DNA of 24,882 nt, from NCBI GenBank assembly GCA_910583885.1, contig CAJUAC010000041.1, positions 1-24,882 on the forward strand. Reading direction: 5' to 3'. The notes beneath the pieces are model-generated. The model was not told the origin of the DNA. It saw only the letters and a list, made by a program, of their open reading frames with translations, and made no database searches. This document shows positions 15,917 through 21,710 of the stretch, piece after piece (the stretch's first letter is position 1; each line of letters begins with the position of its first letter). This DNA comes from an uncultured Oscillospiraceae bacterium. Its GTDB lineage: Bacteria > Bacillota > Clostridia > Oscillospirales > Oscillospiraceae. A program made the translations under genes and the position numbers.

Positions 15917-15973
15917 AAAGCGCCAGAGCCAATGATCACTCCACGATGGGAATGTCATTGGCTCTGGCGCTTT
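15917..15973 (-). terminator. Perfect 19-bp stem terminator at the early/late boundary
   Basis: Arms 15917-15935 and 15955-15973 are exact inverted complements (19 of 19) around a 19-nt loop. On the minus strand the second arm ends GGCGCTTTTTTG, a U-tract, so this is a Rho-independent terminator for leftward transcripts. The first arm overlaps the last codons and stop of the zinc-ribbon gene. The stem is longer and more perfect than most phage terminators. Confidence 0.88.
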
Positions 15974-16155
15974 ACGCTCTGGCCCTTATCGATATCCAAG
16001 ATCAGCTCGGTTCTGCACACCCGGCAGTAGACTTGCAGGTTTCTGGCCTGCGTGTCCCCCCGAACACGGAGCAGGTGGTGGTTTCGCTTGCACACCGGAC
16101 AGGATAACCATCCGTCCTTTACGATCAGTTTAGCACACTTCAATTTGTCTTGCAA
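15955..16155 (-). CDS. Cys4 zinc-ribbon protein (cysteine-rich KTR-like)
   Basis: A 66-aa protein with two knuckles, CPVCKRNHHLLRVRGDT and YCRVCRTELILDI, giving the C-x2-C ... C-x2-C arrangement of the cysteine-rich KTR family found on phages and conjugative elements; the name-giving KTR triplet is replaced by KRNHH. It starts with TTG, supported by AAGGAG 7-8 nt upstream. The final codons and the stop lie in the 19-bp terminator stem, so stem and coding sequence are constrained together. Function unknown; nucleic-acid binding is likely for a zinc ribbon. Confidence 0.75.
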   Translation of the reverse strand: MQDKLKCAKLIVKDGWLSCPVCKRNHHLLRVRGDTQARNLQVYCRVCRTELILDIDKGQSVKRQSQ

Positions 16156-16197
16156 GATGATTCTCCTTTTTTGTTAGTTGTTCGCCTATATTCCAAG

Positions 16198-16227
16198 ATT
16201 GTAATACAGATTATAAAACGTTAGCAA
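16198..16227 (-). promoter_or_regulatory. Possible promoter for the zinc-ribbon gene
   Basis: On the minus strand TTGCTA (16222-16227) and TACAAT (16198-16203) are separated by 18 bp. The gap between the Rep-like stop and the zinc-ribbon start is AT-rich and 65 bp long, unlike the overlaps elsewhere. A TATAAT at 16210-16215 lacks a matching -35. This is a weak call. Confidence 0.3.
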
Positions 16228-16955
16228 ACGCTCTTTTTTTCTTCGATATACCAGGCATATCGGTAGGCCCCAAACTCGTTTGATACGCTGCATCCCCCTG
16301 AGCGGCGCACCCCCTCCGGGACGTTGATCTCCCCGGACGCGTCCAGCCAACGCTCCGCCGGCGGCAGCTGCCGGGTGAGAGAGGAACTGCACACCCATGT
16401 CCGCGCCCCGACGGGGATTGTGATGCCGTCCGTGGCCTCCTTGTTGAAATACCTGGCCGTACGCCGGTAGGTATCCTTCGGCCCCAGCAGAAGCGGCTGG
16501 TCCTCCACATTTTCCCCAAACCGCCAAAGCCATCGCACCTCCGCCGGGGGAAAATCGCTGTCGCGCAGGACAAGATGGATATGGTAGCGGTGATCCCCAT
16601 GCCGGCCTTCGATGAGATAGATGTAATCAAACGGCCTCCCCCTCCACAGCTTCATCCGGCGCAGGAAGCTTCTCCAGCTTTTGCGTACGCCGGCGAACCG
16701 CTGCGGCTCATGCTCCCGGTCAAAAGTGAGGGTGTACACGCTGCCCTCATAACCAAACAGGGCAAGCCGCAGCTCCAGCCGGTCTACCCGCGTCCGGCAC
16801 ACGGAGGAATCCCGGGGCGGGCGGAGAACCTTGTTTTTCTCCGCCCGCTCATAGGCTGTGTCGTACTTGGAAAGCCGGGGCCGAATGCTCCTGCACTCCT
16901 TCACCAGCGGCCCCACCCGCTGGCGCACGCAGATCCAACGCTGTTCACTCCCCAT
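16221..16955 (-). CDS. HUH (rolling-circle Rep-like) endonuclease homologue
   Basis: A protein of 244 aa. YTLTFD matches motif 1 of HUH Rep proteins. YHIHLVL (about residue 125) is the metal-binding H-x-H motif 2. TARYFNKEA (about residue 167) carries the Tyr and following Lys of motif 3, as in the replication-associated family that includes filamentous phage gp2-like Reps. Such enzymes nick one DNA strand and stay covalently linked through tyrosine. Here the gene sits in a dsDNA tailed phage that already has a DnaB-type system, so its role may be nicking, transfer, or regulation. The start at 16955 is favoured by AAAGGA about 8 nt upstream; an ATG at 16964 is also possible. Confidence 0.78.
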   Translation of the reverse strand: MGSEQRWICVRQRVGPLVKECRSIRPRLSKYDTAYERAEKNKVLRPPRDSSVCRTRVDRLELRLALFGYEGSVYTLTFDREHEPQRFAGVRKSWRSFLRRMKLWRGRPFDYIYLIEGRHGDHRYHIHLVLRDSDFPPAEVRWLWRFGENVEDQPLLLGPKDTYRRTARYFNKEATDGITIPVGARTWVCSSSLTRQLPPAERWLDASGEINVPEGVRRSGGCSVSNEFGAYRYAWYIEEKKSVC

Positions 16956-17136
16956 TTGCAGCATCCTTTCCCGCCCCGCGGACGCGGCCCCGCGCCCGCT
17001 TCTCCTTCATGTAAGCGGCGATGATCTCGTCCTGCTCCCACCAGTCGGCAGCAGCCACCAGCTGACCGTAGCTCAGATTCCGCCGCCTTGCCTCCAGGGC
17101 CAGCGCCGTGGCGGCTTCGTATGGCGTGGCGGTCAT
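16945..17136 (-). CDS. Small helical phage protein, unknown function
   Basis: A 63-aa protein: MTATPYEAATALALEARRRNLSYGQLVAA, then DWWEQDEIIAAYMKEKRARGRVRG. The basic C terminus suggests nucleic-acid contact. The phrase LSYGQLVAA with a following W and EII recurs in small clostridial phage proteins of unknown function. The ATG at 17136 overlaps the upstream stop (ATGA), with GGAGGAGG upstream. It overlaps the Rep-like gene by about 11 nt. Confidence 0.75.
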   Translation of the reverse strand: MTATPYEAATALALEARRRNLSYGQLVAAADWWEQDEIIAAYMKEKRARGRVRGAGKDAANGE

Positions 17137-17489
17137 GGGAGGGCCTCCTCCAGCCTGCGGCGGTAGGCCAGCCAAGTCTTTCCGCAGTTCTCGAACACTG
17201 CCATTTCACCGTGAGCCTCACGGCAAAGTTCATATTCTGCGTCAACCAGCATCCACACGCCACCGCTCCCGTCCATTTTGGCGATCCACACCGGCTCCCC
17301 GTCCATTTCCCGAAGCTCATCCAGGGTCAGCGGGTCGTTGGGAGGCAGGGCGATGGCTGGCGGGTCGATGGTTGGTAGCGAATGTACCTGCGCATAGCTA
17401 TACCCAAAAATAAACTGGGTGCCCCCGTTGCTGCAAAATACTTTTTCCTCCATGTCAACACTTAGCTTGTGCGCATCAATCAGTCTCAT
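17133..17489 (-). CDS. MRLIDA-type phage protein, unknown function
   Basis: A 118-aa protein starting MRLIDAHKLSVDMEEK. The MRLIDA opening followed by a VHSLPTIDPP segment is a very common signature of small clostridial phage proteins with no assigned role. The C-terminal half (GEPVWIAKMDGSGGVWMLVDAEYE, then GKTWLAYRRRLEE) resembles small beta-rich phage proteins. The ATG at 17489 is chosen because GGAGGAACC is directly upstream and it overlaps the stop of the 34-aa membrane peptide (ATGA); the longer frame to 17663 is rejected. Confidence 0.8.
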   Translation of the reverse strand: MRLIDAHKLSVDMEEKVFCSNGGTQFIFGYSYAQVHSLPTIDPPAIALPPNDPLTLDELREMDGEPVWIAKMDGSGGVWMLVDAEYELCREAHGEMAVFENCGKTWLAYRRRLEEALP

Positions 17490-17590
17490 CGGTTCCTCCA
17501 CTTTCTTAACATCCGATCTACCGCCGGGCATATCCATGCTGTTGTAATAAAACCCAGAACAAAGCCGATAAACAGCCAGTAAATTGTCAT
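17486..17590 (-). CDS. 34-aa single-pass membrane peptide
   Basis: ATG at 17590 with an ideal GGAGG 5 nt upstream; the stop overlaps the next start by 4 nt. The peptide MTIYWLFIGFVLGFITTAWI forms a hydrophobic helix and is followed by a basic tail (DRMLRKWRNR), so N-out/C-in insertion is predicted. It is coupled between parB and the MRLIDA gene. Similar tiny membrane proteins occur in phage operons; the function is unknown. Confidence 0.65.
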   Translation of the reverse strand: MTIYWLFIGFVLGFITTAWICPAVDRMLRKWRNR

Positions 17591-17617
17591 TCCGAACCTC
17601 CAATTGCCCATTTCTTT

Positions 17618-19120
17618 TCAAAAACATTGCTCCACTTCCGGAACCGGCCACCACCCCAGACACTCCGCCTCAATCGCCGCCCCATCCTCTGAAAAACTAT
17701 AATTCCCGGTTTGGGCGTCGTAAAAGCAGAGCATTGCTAAGGGCTGGTCGTCGTCCACCGCAAACCGCGCCACCACCTGGCCGGAGCTGTCTGGATTGCC
17801 CGGAATCCACGCAAGGGCCAGCAGCGCAGATTCCAACGGGCCCGTTTCAAAATCTTGCCCCTTAGCAGCCGCCGGAACCAGCTCGTCCGTCGCGCCAAGC
17901 AGATAGTCTGTGGTGCAGCCCAGGACCTCGGCCACCCTTGCCGGATCACGAAGGCCATCTGCGGAGAGCTCCGCGTGATACCAGTACTTACCCTCTGGAA
18001 ACTTTCCCGCCGCGTACTCACGGATGGATCCGACAGAAAGGCTGTCGAATCCCCAACAGATCTGCGCATCATCCGGCAGCTCCGCAGCCTCTACGGCCCG
18101 CAGGACGCGTTGGGCGTTGGCCTGGGTCTCCCGCTGATAGCCCGTTACCCGCTCCTGCTTCGCACGATCCTCCGCCGCCTTTTTCTCGTCCCGTGCCTCC
18201 TTCCGCAGGGCCTGGGCCCTGCTGCACATCCTGCTGCACGGACAGTAGGCGCTCTTCGCGTTCTCGCACTCCATACAGCATGTCATCCCGCCGCACATGC
18301 TGTATGGGTTCTCCAGATCGTGCCGGAGGAAGGCGTCGCCCCGCTTACAGGGTTTTCCATCGCGGCATGTCATCTCCGGCGCCCAACGCCAGCCCTCCTC
18401 GTATTTCCCCAAAATCTTTTCCACCGCAGCTCCAGACATTTCGTGCGTTATGCCCGCCAGCCGGTTTTGAAAGTCCTCCGGCAGCCGGGCCAGGGCATAG
18501 GCCGTCTGCTCCGGCAGTTTATTTTTCTCGAACAGGCACATAAAGTCCGCTGCCAGCTTATCCCGGATTACCTTCAGGCGGGCCAGCTTAGGCGCTGATA
18601 CATTGCAGGCCGCCGCCACCAGATCGCGCATCCGGCCCGGGAATTCGTACCCTTCCTCCTTGAGCTGGTACAAAAGGTCTGTCATCCGCTCCGCCTGCCT
18701 GGAAATCTCCGGAGCAGACAGTTTTCGCGTAGTGCTGTTGGCCAGGATTAACTGGAGCTCCGCCAGCGCCCCGCTCTGATACTGCCGTACTGTGCAGGGT
18801 ACCAGCCGGAGATCCTCCCGTGGATGCTCCGTGTCCTCTACCAGCAGCCGAATGGCGGCGCAGCGCCGGTGACCGCTGATCAGCTGGTATTTACCCGGTT
18901 GATTGGGGTGGGGCATGACCACCGGATACTGCTGGAGGCCATCCATGGCAATGGAGTTTACCAGGTCAGACAGTTCCGCCTTGTCAACGCTGTAGAAATT
19001 AGCCCGGTTCTCCACGATGTCATCCAGGGGGATCATCCGCACCTGCGGGGCGGCCGCAGATGTGTCCAAGTTGGACACCGTTTTTACCATGGCAGACAGG
19101 TCAAAGGTTTTCTCACTCAT
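17618..19120 (-). CDS. parB: ParB-family CTPase/partition protein with Cys-rich insert
   Basis: A 500-aa protein. Residues 28-100 are a ParB N-terminal domain (IPLDDIVENRANFY; GHRRCAAIRLL at 83-93, the CTP-binding GxRR box). About 130-220 form the central helix-turn-helix region (VAAACNVSAPKLARLKVIRD). About 252-299 hold a cysteine cluster (CGGMTCCMECENAKSAYCPCSRMC), likely zinc-binding. About 392-414 look like an XRE-type helix-turn-helix end (VAEVLGCTTDYLLG), with an acidic 85-residue tail. Together with ParA it should position the episome at parS. ATG at 19120 is preferred (GGAGGGG 8 nt upstream, 8-nt overlap with parA) over GTG 19126. Codons 15-20 contain a parS-like palindrome. Similar ParB-like proteins occur on clostridial mobile elements, so a regulator role is the alternative. 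Confidence 0.88.
   Translation of the reverse strand: MSEKTFDLSAMVKTVSNLDTSAAAPQVRMIPLDDIVENRANFYSVDKAELSDLVNSIAMDGLQQYPVVMPHPNQPGKYQLISGHRRCAAIRLLVEDTEHPREDLRLVPCTVRQYQSGALAELQLILANSTTRKLSAPEISRQAERMTDLLYQLKEEGYEFPGRMRDLVAAACNVSAPKLARLKVIRDKLAADFMCLFEKNKLPEQTAYALARLPEDFQNRLAGITHEMSGAAVEKILGKYEEGWRWAPEMTCRDGKPCKRGDAFLRHDLENPYSMCGGMTCCMECENAKSAYCPCSRMCSRAQALRKEARDEKKAAEDRAKQERVTGYQRETQANAQRVLRAVEAAELPDDAQICWGFDSLSVGSIREYAAGKFPEGKYWYHAELSADGLRDPARVAEVLGCTTDYLLGATDELVPAAAKGQDFETGPLESALLALAWIPGNPDSSGQVVARFAVDDDQPLAMLCFYDAQTGNYSFSEDGAAIEAECLGWWPVPEVEQCF
19062..19078. promoter_or_regulatory. parS-like 17-bp perfect palindrome, site 3 (parB 5' end)
   Basis: GTGTCCAAGTTGGACAC, perfect arms around a central G, flanked by AT on the left and C on the right as at the other sites. 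It lies in codons 15-20 of parB (V-S-N-L-D-T). A centromere next to or within parAB is a common arrangement. It may also allow ParB autoregulation. Confidence 0.68.
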
Positions 19121-19880
19121 TTCCACGCCCCTCCAGATACTCCCGCACCAGCCGCTTGTAGTCGATGCTGGCGGCGCTGTTGGGGCTGTAGATATACAGC
19201 GGTTCCCGGGCGAAGGTGCTTTCGTCTACCCGGTCTGTGCGGCGGATCGTAGAGGCAAATACGGGCACACCGCCCCCACGCAGAACCGCCTCTGCCTGGT
19301 TGACAATACCGATGTTCCGCCACATGGTAATCAGGATGCCGGCCAGCGTCAAACCGGGATTGACCTTGCGCATGGATGAGATCTGCCGCAGCAGCTCCGC
19401 CATGCCGTCCACACTAAATGCGTCCAGCTTGATCGGCACAATCACCTCGTCCGCCGCCACCAGGGCCGCCCGGGCAGCCACGCTGAAGGCCGGCGGCATG
19501 TCGATGATGACGAAATCATAGGTGTCATCCTCGTGAACGGCCAGAAGGAAATCCCGCAGCCGCCACAGGCTCTTGGGGTCAAAATCCGGTGCAGTGTCCA
19601 GCTCTGCCAAGGACATATCCGCAGGAACAATATCCAGATTTTCATATGCTGTGCTTTGTACGTTTTCCGGCCAGTAAGGCCCAGATTCACCTGTCAGGAT
19701 CTCCCGCAGGGTAGTACCCCCCTTGTCTGCCTGGAAGAAGCTGCTGGTGTTCCCTTGGTGGTCTGCGTCGATAAGCAAAACCCGCTCGTCGTGGTGGGCA
19801 GCCAAGATGGCTGCCATGTTGTCAGCTGTAACTGTTTTTCCTACACCGCCCTTTAAATTCATCACGCAGATGGTTTTCAT
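19113..19880 (-). CDS. parA: ParA-type partition ATPase
   Basis: A 255-aa Walker-type ParA. Deviant Walker A KGGVGKT at 10-16 with the signature lysine at residue 10; the A' motif in VLLIDADHQGNTS; Walker B-like DFVIIDMPPA; and VIVPIKLDAFSVDGMAELL. The lack of an N-terminal helix-turn-helix makes it a small, type Ib- or chromosome-like ParA. It forms ATP-dependent gradients on the nucleoid that move ParB-parS complexes. AAGGGGG lies upstream of the ATG at 19880, and parB overlaps its end by 8 nt, so the two are translationally coupled. Confidence 0.95.
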   Translation of the reverse strand: MKTICVMNLKGGVGKTVTADNMAAILAAHHDERVLLIDADHQGNTSSFFQADKGGTTLREILTGESGPYWPENVQSTAYENLDIVPADMSLAELDTAPDFDPKSLWRLRDFLLAVHEDDTYDFVIIDMPPAFSVAARAALVAADEVIVPIKLDAFSVDGMAELLRQISSMRKVNPGLTLAGILITMWRNIGIVNQAEAVLRGGGVPVFASTIRRTDRVDESTFAREPLYIYSPNSAASIDYKRLVREYLEGRGNE

Positions 19881-19911
19881 TGCTTTCCCCCTTATTCCGT
19901 CCTGAGAAGTA

Positions 19912-19940
19912 GTTGAGCGAGGCCCGCAGCCCCGCCCAAC
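19912..19940 (-). other. GC-rich stem-loop in the antirepressor-parA gap
   Basis: On the minus strand GTTGGGCGGGGC (19929-19940) pairs with GCCTCGCTCAAC (19912-19923) around a short loop, with two G-T wobbles that favour pairing in leftward RNA. No U-tract follows, so a simple terminator is unlikely. It may attenuate or stabilise the parAB transcript. It lies in the 76-bp gap before parA. Confidence 0.4.
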
Positions 19941-19956
19941 TCGTTTTCACTTGTCT

Positions 19957-20718
19957 TCACCAGCCCCGGTTCTCCGGAGCCAGGTTGTAGTCTACAATCT
20001 TTTGGAATCCGTCCCGAAGCGCCGCGTTGTAGAAGATTGCCGCCAGGATGGAGCAGTCCGTTAGGTTGTATTTTTCGATTGCCCGCAGGCGCTCCTCGTC
20101 CAGAACGGCGTCCCACTTATTTTCCAGGATCCGGTAGATCTGGCTGAGGGACAGATTGTGCGGCTGGTTCAGCTTGATGGAGAGCAGATCCAGCTTTTCG
20201 TTGACTGTCCGCATCCAGCGCCGCCGGGCCGCCACGTTGGTGGCCGGCTCCGCCTCATCCTCGAAGGGCTCCGGGATACGGAGCGCCTGGATGCATTCAC
20301 CGTCATCCCGCAGATGTATTGCGTCCAGCTGCTCTGACAGGAGCCGGACAGCGGCAGTCAGATCGTCCAGCGTTTTCGACATCGCCGGGGACAGATAGCC
20401 ACCGTGTTTGCGGATGGAGGGCAGAACCTCCGATGTAACCCAGTGCTTGAACGCCTTCGCCCCGGGCAGCTTGCTGGAGAACACCAGGGAGTATACGCCG
20501 CTTTCGTTGATGATGGTCATATTGCGGTTCTGACCTGACCCGCCGAATTGGCGGGTCAGCTTATCGTCATCATCAACGTGGTTACGGATGGCCTTGTCAG
20601 TGTCGTTATACCCCAGCGCCTGCGCCACGTCCTTGCCCACCAGCCAGGGCTCGCCGTCGATCTCGACGGTGCGGATTTCCCCAAACTCGGGGTTATCAAA
20701 AATCATCAGTTCGTTCAT
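19957..20718 (-). CDS. BRO-N phage antirepressor
   Basis: A 253-aa protein. The N-terminal 110 residues are a BRO-N domain: EIRTVEIDGEPWLVGKDVAQALGY, then LVFSSKLPGAKAFKHWVTSEVLPSIRKHGGY. The C-terminal half is helical and lacks a clear KilA-C or ANT signature; it includes RRRWMRTVNEKLDLLSIKLN and LSLSQIYRILENKWDAVL, consistent with a phage-specific DNA- or protein-binding domain. Antirepressors lift prophage repression. Placed directly ahead of parAB, it may link the lysis decision to plasmid maintenance. AGGT lies about 10 nt upstream of the ATG. Confidence 0.88.
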   Translation of the reverse strand: MNELMIFDNPEFGEIRTVEIDGEPWLVGKDVAQALGYNDTDKAIRNHVDDDDKLTRQFGGSGQNRNMTIINESGVYSLVFSSKLPGAKAFKHWVTSEVLPSIRKHGGYLSPAMSKTLDDLTAAVRLLSEQLDAIHLRDDGECIQALRIPEPFEDEAEPATNVAARRRWMRTVNEKLDLLSIKLNQPHNLSLSQIYRILENKWDAVLDEERLRAIEKYNLTDCSILAAIFYNAALRDGFQKIVDYNLAPENRGW

Positions 20719-20740
20719 GATAAATTTACCTCATCACAAA

Positions 20741-20749
20741 ATCATATCA
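20741..20749 (-). promoter_or_regulatory. Possible extended -10 element ahead of the antirepressor
   Basis: On the minus strand TGATATGAT (TGnTATGAT form) lies in the AT-rich 47-bp gap before the antirepressor gene, about 23 nt upstream of its ATG. No good -35 is present. Weak. Confidence 0.25.
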
Positions 20750-20765
20750 TTGTTTTTCCAATCGG

Positions 20766-20963
20766 CTACGCCACAGCAATCAGCACGGTAGCCGCTGCCG
20801 CTACAAGCACACCCGGGAGATCGCACAGCGCGGCAATCCCCAGAATCAGCCCCACATACAGCCCGCAGCCGCCAAGGGCACACAGCGTCCGGAAACGTTC
20901 TCCCGACAGGGGCCTGCGCTCATACTCCAGCGTGACGCCCCGGTAATTGATGCAAACCTTCAT
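20766..20963 (-). CDS. Small two-helix membrane protein
   Basis: A 65-aa protein starting MKVCINYRGVTLEYERRPLS, then two hydrophobic segments (LCALGGCGLYVGLILGIAAL and GVLVAAAATVLIAVA), giving a hairpin in the membrane with a cytoplasmic or exposed N-terminal strand. The ATG at 20963 overlaps the upstream stop (ATGA) with GGAGG and GGAAGG upstream, so the longer frame is not used. Candidate roles (superinfection exclusion, antitoxin-like, holin-like) cannot be separated from sequence. Confidence 0.68.
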   Translation of the reverse strand: MKVCINYRGVTLEYERRPLSGERFRTLCALGGCGLYVGLILGIAALCDLPGVLVAAAATVLIAVA

Positions 20964-21154
20964 GCCTTCCGCGCCTCCGCTCTTGCTGCGCGGCAACCTT
21001 TGGCCTTGCCGTATCGGAACGCCAGATCAAGAGCGACGATGAGGTCCATTCCATCTGCCAGGGCAGCTAATTCGCGGAATGCAGCATCATATCGCGGGCT
21101 TGTGGGGACGTGGCTCTTTGCAATGTACCGCTTCATCTTCTCAATTTCGTTCAT
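20960..21154 (-). CDS. Small helical protein, unknown function
   Basis: A 64-aa protein beginning MNEIEKMKRYIAKSHVPTSPRYD, helical and basic at the C terminus (RYGKAKGCRAARAEARKA). The ATG at 21154 is chosen for AGAGGAG 9 nt upstream; the longer frame would start with an unsupported TTG. It is cotranscribed with the ribbon-helix-helix gene and coupled to the membrane protein by an ATGA overlap. No family is recognised. Confidence 0.62.
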   Translation of the reverse strand: MNEIEKMKRYIAKSHVPTSPRYDAAFRELAALADGMDLIVALDLAFRYGKAKGCRAARAEARKA

Positions 21155-21187
21155 ATCGAAAAACTCCTCTTGAAATTTCAAAGAGAG

Positions 21188-21210
21188 TTTGATAGGATAG
21201 ATTTATCAAA
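21188..21210. promoter_or_regulatory. Inverted repeat TTTGATA-N9-TATCAAA, possible operator
   Basis: A perfect 7-bp inverted repeat in the 88-bp AT-rich gap between the ribbon-helix-helix gene and the next gene. A second short repeat (AAATC-TCCTT-GATTT) follows directly. It is a candidate binding site for a local regulator such as the ribbon-helix-helix protein. Confidence 0.4.
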
Positions 21211-21269
21211 TCTCCTTGATTTGGTGAATAAGGCAATCGGGGTTTGCTTTGCTGGGCGTCCCGGTTGTC

Positions 21270-21443
21270 TTATTTTTTCAGCTCCAAAAAGACTCTTTCA
21301 ATCCCACGTCGAATAATTTGAACTCTGGTTTCTTCGAGAGATTTTGCACATGCATCCAGTTTTTCCAGAGTTTCCTTGTCCAACCTCACTGTCAGTTGTA
21401 CAGATTTGGGATTAATGCTTTTCGGCCTTCCCATAGGGGCCAT
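21270..21443 (-). CDS. Ribbon-helix-helix (Arc/CopG-like) regulator, 57 aa
   Basis: A short protein: MAPMGRPKSINPKSVQLTVRL, then DKETLEKLDACAKSLEETRVQIIRRGIERVFLELKK. The beta strand SVQLTVRLD followed by two helices with the turn ETRVQIIR is the ribbon-helix-helix fold: a dimer inserts the strand in the DNA major groove. GAGGTG lies 7 nt upstream of the ATG. It follows the best promoter in the window, whose -10 region is bracketed by an inverted repeat, so autoregulation is likely. It heads the block containing the antirepressor and parAB, and could control plasmid-like maintenance or copy number, as CopG does, or lysogeny. Confidence 0.82.
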   Translation of the reverse strand: MAPMGRPKSINPKSVQLTVRLDKETLEKLDACAKSLEETRVQIIRRGIERVFLELKK

Positions 21444-21460
21444 GCTTTCACCTCACTTTC

Positions 21461-21488
21461 TGAATCCCAATATACATTACGAGATTCA
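21461..21488. promoter_or_regulatory. Operator-like inverted repeat TGAATC-N16-GATTCA
   Basis: Arms at 21461-21466 and 21483-21488 bracket the -10 hexamer of the promoter for the ribbon-helix-helix gene. A repressor binding here would block RNA polymerase; the gene's own product is the natural candidate. Confidence 0.5.
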
Positions 21489-21497
21489 AAAAGTCAA
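21469..21497 (-). promoter_or_regulatory. Sigma-A-type promoter for the RHH-antirepressor-parAB operon
   Basis: On the minus strand TTGACT (21492-21497) and TATATT (21469-21474) are separated by exactly 17 bp, in a 73-bp intergenic AT-rich region. Transcription would begin near 21462, some 19 nt before the ATG at 21443. It is the best-looking promoter in the window. Confidence 0.78.
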
Positions 21498-21516
21498 GAG
21501 GGTTTTTCAAAAAAAA

Positions 21517-21696
21517 CTATTTTCCCCGCCTGTGTTCAAACGGGAACGTCTCCCGCACTGGCCGGCCAGCCTCGGCCAGATGCTCCACCACGAAAAACCG
21601 GCGCTTGGGATGTATGTAGATCACTGTGGCCGCTACCGCCTGTTTCCAATCGCCGCCCGCCGTCAGGGTGACGTTGACCTTGTCGCCTATGCACAT
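21517..21696 (-). CDS. Small beta-rich phage protein, unknown function
   Basis: A 59-aa protein MCIGDKVNVTLTAGGDWKQAVAA, then TVIYIHPKRRFFVVEH, resembling small SH3-like barrel proteins encoded beside phage replication genes. The ATG at 21696 has AGGGGGTGAG ideally placed; an upstream ATG at 21714 overlaps the helicase stop (ATGA) but lacks a ribosome site. It ends the replication operon just before the next promoter. Confidence 0.65.
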   Translation of the reverse strand: MCIGDKVNVTLTAGGDWKQAVAATVIYIHPKRRFFVVEHLAEAGRPVRETFPFEHRRGK

Positions 21697-21710
21697 GTGC
21701 TCACCCCCTC

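Noticed and set aside
15917..15973. Hairpin telomere (protelomerase target) as in N15
   Set aside because: The two perfect arms are separated by 19 nt and followed by a U-tract on the transcribed strand, fitting a terminator. Telomere sites are near-continuous palindromes, and no protelomerase is seen.
17490..17663. N-terminal extension of the MRLIDA protein to 17663
   Set aside because: The strong ribosome site and ATGA overlap place the start at 17489, and the region encodes the 34-aa membrane peptide in another frame.
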